From Acinetobacter haemolyticus (lineage in GTDB: Bacteria > Pseudomonadota > Gammaproteobacteria > Pseudomonadales > Moraxellaceae), in NCBI RefSeq assembly GCF_900406815.1, contig NZ_OVCN01000019.1, forward strand, positions 1 to 64,000: DNA of 64,000 bases. The letters run 5' to 3'. The notes under the pieces are model-generated. The model was not told the DNA's origin, did no database searches, and saw only the letters and a list, made by a program, of their open reading frames with translations. Position numbers and translations under genes: made by a program. Positions 1-7,900 of the stretch are shown piece after piece. Every line of letters begins with the position of its first letter. The first letter of the stretch is position 1.

Positions 1-145
1 GTTTAATGGAGGGCATTAAAACAATATAGGGAGCTTTTAATTTATTTTTTGGGGGGTGCAGGATGCTTTTTTTATTTGTTTTTTAAAAGTCGAATTCTGG
101 ATTTAAACGTTTTGTTTATAGATTTTGTATTTTAAAACTGTTTAT

Positions 146-178
146 AAAAAAGCCAGAATAATAGATATTCTGGCTTTT
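146..178 (-). terminator. Rho-independent terminator of the porin gene
   Basis: A near-perfect hairpin with arms AAAAGCCAGAATA and TATTCTGGCTTTT lies just past the porin stop codon. It reads as a terminator for the minus-strand gene and may work in both directions, because A and T runs flank both sides. Positions 1-145 are AT-rich and I see no gene there. Confidence 0.75.
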
Positions 179-203
179 AATATTTTAACTGAAGTGGTTT
201 TAT

Positions 204-1313
204 TTAAAATTTAAACTCAAGACCAGTTCCGACGACAGGTTGTTTGTCTTTCGCATCCGCTTGTTTAAATGTTGCATAACCGGTGTACCCATAAGCTTTA
301 ACTTGTTTGTTAAAAGAGTAATCTACACCTGCCATGATTTGCTGGGCATCATAGTCTGCATCATTGTTCTTAAAGCTTGTGGTATTTTGGCTGTATTGCG
401 CCTTAATATTCCATTTGTCATGGTCTGGAATGCGATATTCTGCACCGATCAGCCAGCCGATAGAGTCATCAATGTTGGCTGCACTTAGTGGATTGCCTTT
501 GGCTTCCTCAATTTCAGATTTTTGAATCAATGCTTTGAGGGATAAAGCTTCCACGGGTTTGATACGTGCAGTTAATCGCAACGTATTGGCGGCAGCAAAA
601 ACTTTGTCTATATCTATATGGGTGTCTGATGCATTGAGAAAACCTCGACCGAGGAGATTGCTTGGAATGGCTTTGTCATAAGCAATTGCGGCGAGAAACA
701 TGGGATCTGAATAGGTCAAAGAAGTTGACCAAGCATCGCCTAAGCCACCACCATCAACAGTTACACCGCCTTGATTGCTTTTAATACCTTGCGCTTCACC
801 TGTTGCTAAGAGTGCGCTAAATTCAAGATTTGCTTGTTCTCCAATAGAGAATTTTGGGGAGTCGTATACAACTGAGTTATTGATACGGTTTTCACCTGGC
901 ATAATGCTGGTAATATCTGCGGTGTTGCGAACATAGTTATTAAAGCTATCAACCGCAGTAGATAGTTTTTTTAACGGAGAATTGTTCTTACCGATCTTTA
1001 GAGTCCCTAATTTTTGATCCTTCAGTCCTATAAAACGATCTCGTTGTGACCAATCGGTTCCATCACCATCCGCATTAAATGACCATTCGATTTGGTAAAT
1101 AGCACTGAGACGTTCTGTTAATTTTTCTTCACCTTTAATGCCGAGAAACGAGCTATTGCTGTTGACTTTCCATACGTCACGATCAGACTTGGTTGCATTA
1201 TTTTCAGGTAAATAGTCGAGACTTGCATCAATCTCACCATAGATTTTTGGAGCAGCGATTGCTGAACTGGTAATAACCGTTAATATGCTGGCAATTAAAA
1301 AATTAACTTTCAT
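204..1313 (-). CDS. Outer-membrane general porin
   Basis: This is a 369-residue outer-membrane beta-barrel protein of the Gram-negative porin type, expected to form a channel for small solutes. Residues 1-20 are a Sec signal peptide ending in SAIA before APKIYG. The mature start (KIYGEIDASLDY), the motif FLGIKGEEKL near residue 55 and the C-terminal KF, the terminal Phe used for BAM insertion, are typical of the family. Length fits a 16-strand trimeric porin. The start is supported by AGGATGACATGA before the ATG. The gene stands alone, with a terminator after it and about 480 bases of non-coding DNA upstream. Its substrate cannot be told from sequence; it could equally be a specific aromatic-acid or organic-acid porin. 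Confidence 0.8.
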   Translation of the reverse strand: MKVNFLIASILTVITSSAIAAPKIYGEIDASLDYLPENNATKSDRDVWKVNSNSSFLGIKGEEKLTERLSAIYQIEWSFNADGDGTDWSQRDRFIGLKDQKLGTLKIGKNNSPLKKLSTAVDSFNNYVRNTADITSIMPGENRINNSVVYDSPKFSIGEQANLEFSALLATGEAQGIKSNQGGVTVDGGGLGDAWSTSLTYSDPMFLAAIAYDKAIPSNLLGRGFLNASDTHIDIDKVFAAANTLRLTARIKPVEALSLKALIQKSEIEEAKGNPLSAANIDDSIGWLIGAEYRIPDHDKWNIKAQYSQNTTSFKNNDADYDAQQIMAGVDYSFNKQVKAYGYTGYATFKQADAKDKQPVVGTGLEFKF

Positions 1314-1796
1314 TCATGTCATCCTAACAATTTAAAATTATGAATAAGCAACCGTCATTTCATTTAAATAAACAAAATATAAAATAGGCCATGCATTTGA
1401 AATAAAATATATTTCTTAAAGAATAGAAATATAAATTAGCTGAGCATAAGCCTTAAGCTGTATTTTCATAATTAAACATCTAAACTTGGATATGGCGTTT
1501 AAGTGTTTAAGCAATCCTTCGCTAAAGAATAGATTAATGCACGAGGCATGGCCTGTGAACTTATTCAATGCCGATTTTATGGTATTTAAATAGTTGTGGA
1601 TATTTAATTTGATTATGAGGTGGTGCAGGGTATTTAATTTGATTATAAAAGCTGTTGCTAAATTTGTTTTTTAATATACACAATTAGACTTTAGTCTTAA
1701 ATAAATCAGGGCTGAATAGAATATTTAATTATGAAAAGGATAAAAAAATATAGAGAAGGCAGATTCAGTATTTAAAACCCTTTTTTGAGCTTCAAT
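1314..1796. other. Non-coding region upstream of the porin gene
   Basis: This stretch of about 480 AT-rich bases holds no supportable ORF. It must carry the porin promoter. It contains a 16-base direct repeat, TATTTAATTTGATTAT, at 1601-1616 and 1631-1646, exactly 30 bases apart, which could be paired regulator sites. Confidence 0.5.
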
Positions 1797-1831
1797 AAAA
1801 AAACCGCTGACTATTGTCAGCGGTTTTTTAT
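1797..1831 (-). terminator. Terminator of the 831-residue repeat protein
   Basis: The stem AAAAACCGCTGAC / GTCAGCGGTTTTT has a four-base loop and lies 15 bases past the stop codon. It is nearly the same sequence as the terminator of the paralogous gene at 4896-4930, so the duplicated unit included the terminator. Confidence 0.8.
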
Positions 1832-1845
1832 AGGGAGAGCAAGCC

Positions 1846-4341
1846 TTAGAAAAGGTTATTACTTTCAAAAAGCTGTTCAGTTAGGTTTAAGCTTGGAGTA
1901 TTAAAGCTCTCAGTAAAGTTCGAATTAAAGACAGTTACCGAGACACTTTGAGACGATGAAGAGGTTGCACCAACTACAGAGTCTAAAATGTTCTCTACAA
2001 CACTATTGCTATCGCCATTGATAGAAATAAAGCCACCTACATTACCGTTTATACAGCCACTTATGATCTCAGTAATTGAATCAAGAGGACTACCATTACC
2101 GCCTCCGATACCACCAATCATGCCACCACCAAGTAGATCATCACCCACGATATGTTGGATAATATCTGCAGCAGTAGAGCCATTAGTGATCAGTGTATCG
2201 ATGACGCCTGTTGCATTACCGAACGCACCACTGAAGTCAGCACCTGCGAGATCAGAGATTGCTTCAAGAGTACCGTTGACCGTATCACGAGAAGTTTCAA
2301 AGGTAAGCGTACCAAGATTTGCGAGATCACTAATAGGGTGTTCACCTTGAGGGAAAACGCCAAGGATTGCATCAGCAACGGTGTTAATGCCTGTATTGAT
2401 AAGATCAGTTTTCAGGCTTTCCACGCCTTGAAGGATATCAATACCTGTTTGAATCACACCTGTTACAGGGTTATTGCCAAGATCACCACCAGTAATGCCA
2501 CCAATGATGCCTGTTAAGATATCAAGTGGGCTGCCGCCATCACCACCGCCGATACCGCCAATAATGCCAGTGATCAGATCAAGTGGACTACCATCACCAC
2601 CAATGCCGCCGATACCACCAATGATGCCAGTGATTAGATCGAGTGGACTACCATCACCGCCACCGATACCGCCACCGATACCGCCAATGATGCCAGTGAT
2701 TAGATCAAGTGGACTACCGTCGCCTCCAATGCCACCGATGCTTCCAAGGATACCGCCGCCAAGAAGATCATCACCCACGATATGTTGGATGATATCTGAG
2801 GCAGTTGAACCATTATTGATAAGTGTGCCAATTACACCCGTTGCATTGCCAAGCGCACCACCGAAGTCAGCACCTGCGAGATCAGAGATCGCTTCAAGGG
2901 TACCGTTGACTGTATCACGGGAAGTTTCAAAGGTAAGCGTGCCAAGATTTGCGAGATCACTGATAGGGTGTTCACCTTGAGGGAAAACGCCAAGGATTGC
3001 ATTAGCCACGGTATTGATACCAGTATTGATAAGATCAGTTTTCAGGCTTTCCACGCCTTGAAGGATATCAATACCTGTTTGAATCACACCTGTTACAGGG
3101 TTATTACCAAGATCACCACCAGTAATGCCACCAATGATGCCTGTTAAGATATCAAGTGGACTACCGCCATCACCACCGCCGATACCACCAATGATGCCAG
3201 TGATCAGATCAAGCGGATTACCGTCACCGCCAATGCCACCGATACCACCAATGATGCCAGTGATCAGATCAAGCGGGTTACCGTCACCGCCAATGCCACT
3301 GATACCACCAATGATGCCTGTGATCAGATCGAGTGGACTACCATCACCACCAATGCCGCCGATACCACCAATGATGCCAGTGATCAGATCAAGTGGACTA
3401 CCATCACCACCAATGCCGCCGATACCACCAATGATGCCAGTAATCAGATCAAGCGGACTACCATCGCCACCAATGCCACCACCGATGCTTTCAAGGATAC
3501 CGCCACCCAAAAGATCATCACCCACGATATGTTGGATAATATCTGCGGCAGTTGAACCATTATTGATAAGTGTACCAATTACACCCGTTGCATTGCCAAG
3601 CGCACCACCGAAATTAGCACCTGCGAGATCAGAGATCGCTTCAAGGGTGCCATTGACTGTATCACGGGAAGTTTCGAAGGTGAGTGTACCAAGATTTGCG
3701 AGATCGCTGACAGGATGTTCAGCTTGAGGGAATACACCAGTGATTGCGTCAGCAACGGTGTTAATACCTGTATTGATAAGATCAGTTTTCAGGCTTTCCA
3801 CGCCTTGAAGGATATCAATACCTGTTTGAATCACACCTGTTACAGGGTTATTGCCAATATCACCACCCGTAATGCCACCGATAATTCCAGTGATTGGACC
3901 GAGAGGACCACCGTCACCACCAGCAATACCGCCAATAATGCCCGTGATTGGATCAAGTAGACCAATATCACCGCTACCAATACCGCCAATGATTCCAGTG
4001 ATTGGACTTAATAGACCACCGTCACCACCACCGCTGATGCCACCAATAATGCCAGTAATTGGGCTTAATAGACCACTATCACCACCAATGATTCCAGTAA
4101 TTGGACTTAATAAGCCACCACTACCACCACCAATAATGCTGGTTACGGTATTTAAAGGGTTACTGTCGATATCATTGGTAATACTGCTAATTGTATTTGT
4201 AACCGTAGTTGGGGAAAGAATATTTGTAATTGTTGAAAGTGAAAGAGGTGCTAGAGCAGAACTGCTAGCCGACGAGGTATTACTGTCAATTAAGCTTGAG
4301 GTAATACTTTTTATGGGTGAAAGAAGACTTTTGAAGAGCAT
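1846..4341 (-). CDS. Gly/Ile-rich repeat protein, smaller paralogue
   Basis: I do not recognise a named family for this 831-residue protein. The N terminus (MLFKSLLSPI) matches the larger paralogue and is not a Sec signal. Residues about 65-160 hold degenerate SPITGIIGG units. Then a conserved block of about 115 residues (from NNPVTGVIQTG to HIVGDDLLGGG) occurs three times. Between the blocks are six and four copies of an 18-22 residue unit of the form SPLDLITGIIGG followed by Gly/Asp. The last 50 residues (ENILDSVVGATS, then SLNLTEQLF) match the paralogue. There is a single Cys near the C terminus. The start is supported by TAGGTAAAATT before the ATG. Identical ends suggest a shared export or anchoring mode, perhaps type I secretion, but nothing proves it. 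A surface or matrix role is inference. Confidence 0.75.
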   Translation of the reverse strand: MLFKSLLSPIKSITSSLIDSNTSSASSSALAPLSLSTITNILSPTTVTNTISSITNDIDSNPLNTVTSIIGGGSGGLLSPITGIIGGDSGLLSPITGIIGGISGGGDGGLLSPITGIIGGIGSGDIGLLDPITGIIGGIAGGDGGPLGPITGIIGGITGGDIGNNPVTGVIQTGIDILQGVESLKTDLINTGINTVADAITGVFPQAEHPVSDLANLGTLTFETSRDTVNGTLEAISDLAGANFGGALGNATGVIGTLINNGSTAADIIQHIVGDDLLGGGILESIGGGIGGDGSPLDLITGIIGGIGGIGGDGSPLDLITGIIGGIGGIGGDGSPLDLITGIIGGISGIGGDGNPLDLITGIIGGIGGIGGDGNPLDLITGIIGGIGGGDGGSPLDILTGIIGGITGGDLGNNPVTGVIQTGIDILQGVESLKTDLINTGINTVANAILGVFPQGEHPISDLANLGTLTFETSRDTVNGTLEAISDLAGADFGGALGNATGVIGTLINNGSTASDIIQHIVGDDLLGGGILGSIGGIGGDGSPLDLITGIIGGIGGGIGGGDGSPLDLITGIIGGIGGIGGDGSPLDLITGIIGGIGGGDGGSPLDILTGIIGGITGGDLGNNPVTGVIQTGIDILQGVESLKTDLINTGINTVADAILGVFPQGEHPISDLANLGTLTFETSRDTVNGTLEAISDLAGADFSGAFGNATGVIDTLITNGSTAADIIQHIVGDDLLGGGMIGGIGGGNGSPLDSITEIISGCINGNVGGFISINGDSNSVVENILDSVVGATSSSSQSVSVTVFNSNFTESFNTPSLNLTEQLFESNNLF
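2500..2730 (-). repeat. Minisatellite coding SPLDLITGIIGG units (four copies)
   Basis: Four in-frame tandem units of roughly 54-66 bases sit between the second and third conserved blocks of the smaller repeat protein. The units differ by a few bases and in the number of Gly codons. The array lies wholly within the reading frame. Confidence 0.8.
3140..3490 (-). repeat. Minisatellite coding S/NPLDLITGIIGG units (six copies)
   Basis: Six in-frame tandem units of about 57-60 bases sit between the first and second conserved blocks. Two units begin with NPLD instead of SPLD. Neighbouring copies are almost identical at the DNA level, which suggests recent expansion or homogenisation. Confidence 0.8.
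3511..3858 (-). repeat. Conserved block near-identical to 5313-5660
   Basis: By eye this 348-base stretch differs from 5313-5660 in the neighbouring paralogue at only about ten positions. It differs much more from the two other copies inside its own gene (near 2130-2480 and 2770-3110). Confidence 0.8.
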
Positions 4342-4895
4342 AATTTTACCTATATTTTTAAAGTTGTGTTGTTGTGATGCGATTATTTAATGATTACGTG
4401 TATTTTGTGATATGTGTCGCATTAGTCTTATTTAGTGTTATTCTTTTCAATAAATTTGTCAATCTGTGTGAAAATTAGCACTTAATTGTTAAATGTGGTT
4501 TAATATTAAGTAAGTCTTTGTATTTTAATAATTAATATTTTTATTTTAGTTAATCATCATATTCGCTATATTGGCCAAAGTGCTAATTTGTATAATAAAT
4601 AATCTATATTTAACATTATAAATCAAATAATTGCAGTGTTTTGCAATAATTTTATTAAAATGTCCCTTAGCTGAAAACACTAATTTGTTAAATTTGTTAT
4701 TCGTTTGAAATTAAATATTTCATCTGAAAGGTTTTTTATTTTTATATATAAAAATCATATGTTTGGGTGTGTTTATTTTTTTAAGAAAAAATAACGGAAC
4801 TGCTTTTTTTAAGTTCTTTATGAGGTTTTTTTAATAAAACTTATTAATGTCATGGGGCTGTTAAGTCTGAAACAATAAAAGTAAGGATTACATGA
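4342..4895. other. AT-rich region between the two repeat genes
   Basis: About 550 very AT-rich bases without a supportable gene. It should hold the promoter of the smaller repeat gene. A perfect 12-base inverted repeat, AAATTAGCACTT at 4472-4483 and AAGTGCTAATTT at 4578-4589, brackets about 94 bases. A related ACACTAATTTG lies near 4677. Confidence 0.5.
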
Positions 4896-4930
4896 TAAAA
4901 AAACCGCCAACTACTGTCAGCGGTTTTTAT
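4896..4930 (-). terminator. Terminator of the 1737-residue repeat protein
   Basis: The hairpin GATAAAAAAACCGC...GCGGTTTTTATC follows the stop codon of the larger repeat gene. It is the paralogue of the terminator at 1797-1831 but has two mismatches in the upper stem, where TG has become CA. Confidence 0.7.
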
Positions 4931-4943
4931 CATTTGGAAGCGA

Positions 4944-7900
4944 TTAGAAAAGACTACCATTCCCAAAGAGTTGTTCGTTTAAGTTCAAGCTTGGGAAAGA
5001 TAGATTGTCTGTGAAGTTGGTTGATGTTCCACTCATTGAGAAGATTTGAGATGCAGATGTGGCACCGAGAACAGAGTCTAGAATATTGTCTACGCCACCA
5101 TTCGAGCTGGTGCAACCACAGTTATCACCGACGTTGATTGCTAGTAAACCTGTAAGGTTACCGACAACATCTCCACTGAGAATACCTGTGATAGGAGCTA
5201 ATACGCCGCCATCACCGCCACCGATACCACCACCAATAATGCCAGTGATTAGATCAAGCGGACTACCGTCGCCTCCAATGCCACCGATGCTTCCAAGGAT
5301 ACCGCCGCCAAGAAGATCATCACCCACGATATGCTGGATGATATCTGCGGCAGTTGAACCATTATTGATAAGTGTACCCATTACACCCGTTGCATTGCCA
5401 AGCGCACCACTGAAGTCAGCACCTGCGAGATCAGAGATCGCTTCAAGGGTGCCGTTGACTGTATCACGGGAAGTTTCGAAGGTGAGTGTACCAAGATTTG
5501 CGAGATCGCTGACAGGATGTTCAGCTTGAGGGAATACACCAGTGATTGCGTCAGCAACGGTGTTAATGCCTGTATTGATAAGATCAGTTTTCAGACTTTC
5601 CACGCCTTGAAGGATATCAATACCTGTTTGAATCACACCTGTTACAGGGTTATTGCCAAGATCACCACCAGTAATGCCACCAATGATGCCTGTTAAGATA
5701 TCAAGTGGGCTGCCGCCATCACCACCGCCGATACCACCAATGATGCCAGTGACTAGATCAAGTGGGCTGCCGCCATCACCGCCGCCGATACCGCCAATAA
5801 TGCCCGTGATCAGATCAAGTGGACTACCACCATCACCACCGCCGATACCACCAATGATGCCAGTGATGAGATCAAGTGGGCTACCACCATCACCGCCGCC
5901 GATACCACCAATGACACCCGTGATCAGATCAAGTGGACTACCACCATCATCACCGCCAATAATACTTGTGAGACCGCCAATTACGTTTGTAATTGGATTA
6001 AGCAAGCCACCACCCACATTTGGATCACCAATAATACCGCCAGCAATTCCTGTAATTGTACCGACAATACCAGTGCCACCATTGCCATCACCAGCAATGA
6101 TACCGACAATATTGGTGACAGGGCTAAGTATATCTCCTTCACTGAGGCTATTTAGATCTAATACAGAAATTGCATTACCTGTGAAGTTAATTGGAATAGT
6201 GATTGGTGCAACGACACTTGCATCATCTCCGTTGCCATTTCCGATACCGTAGTTGTGTTCACCATTGCCAGCACCAATACCATTGAGCAAACCACCTAAC
6301 AGGCCAGCGCCTGTACCGAAGCCATTGCCCGCACCATTACTGTTGTTAGTTGTGTCGTTATCTTCAACATGGTTGTTGGTGGTGGTTGATGAGTTATTGT
6401 TTGAGTTCGACGTCGCAGTGCCAAAGACAGAGATCGCATTGCCTGAGAGGTTAATTGGAACTGCTACTGGCATAACAATGCTGGCATCGTCGCCATTTCC
6501 ATTGCCAATACCATAGTTATGTTCACCATTGCCCGCACCAATACCATTGAGCAAGCCACCTAGACCGAGTAATCCACCTGAACCACCGCCTGTGCCATTA
6601 CCACCACCATTACTATTGTTGGTGCTATCGTTATCTTGAACGTAGTTGTTGGTTGTAGTCGATGAGTTGTTAGTTGAGTTTGAAGTTGCATTACCGAAGA
6701 TTGAGAAGGCATTACCATTCGCACTGATTGGTACTGTGATTGGTGCGACAATACTTGCATCATCAGCAATACCATTACCGATGCCGTAGTTGTGTTCGCC
6801 ATTTCCAGCAGCAATACCATTACCTATACCACCACCAGTACCATTGCCTGATCCATCGCCACCGCTATTGCTGTTATTCGTGGTGTCATTGTCTTGGAAA
6901 TAGTTGTGGGTTGTGGTTGATGAGTCATTGGTTGAGTTAGAGGTGGCATTACCAAAGATCGAGAAGGCATTCCCGTTGGCACTGATTGGGGTGGTGATTG
7001 GGGTAACGACGGCAGCATCATCCGCTATCCCATTGCCAATACCATAGTTATGTTCGCCATTACCTGCGCCAATACCATTGAGCAACCCGCCTAGGCCATT
7101 GCCAGATGAACCACCGACACCGCCGCCGCTATTACTATTGTCGATGCTGTCATTGTCTTGGAAATAGTTTGAGGTTGTGGTGGAGGAGTTGTTGACGGAA
7201 TTGGAAGTAGCATCACCAAAGATTGAGAAGGCATTCCCGTTGGCACTGATTGGGGTGGTAATCGGTGCAACTACAGCAGCATCATTGGCAATCCCATTAC
7301 CAATACCATAGTTTTTGTCACCATTCCCAGCTGCTGCGCCATTGCCCCAACCACCAATACCGTTACCTGCACTGCCATCACCAACTAAGCCACTACCACT
7401 GTTGCTATTGTTGGTAGTGTCGTTATCTTCAAAATGGTTGATTGCTGTTGTAGATGAGTCATTAACTGAGTTAGAAGTTGAGTTCCCGAAGATAGAGAAG
7501 GAGTTACCTAAAGCGTTAACTGGACTTGTAATCGGCATAACCACACTCGCATCGTCACCATTACCATTGCCGATACCATAGTTTTGTTCGCCATTACCCG
7601 AGCCTACGCCATTGAGTAAGCCACCACCAATACCATTGCCAGAAGCGCCATCTATACCTGCACTACTGTTGCTATTGTCAGTACTGTCATTGTCTTCAAT
7701 ATAATTGACCGTCGTGGTTGAACCATTATTAACGGAGTTGTTAGTCGAGTCACCAAAAACTGCAAAGGAGTTGCCTAGACCGTTGATTGGCATAGTGATC
7801 GGCGCAACAACACTCGCATCATCGCCGTTTCCATTACCAATACCGTAGTTGTGCTCGCCATTACCTGCACTGACGCCATTTAATAAGCCACCGCCGATAC

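Noticed and set aside
2500..3490. Regular repeats that might look like a CRISPR array
   Set aside because: The units are tandem without unique spacers, keep a protein reading frame, and sit inside a long gene.
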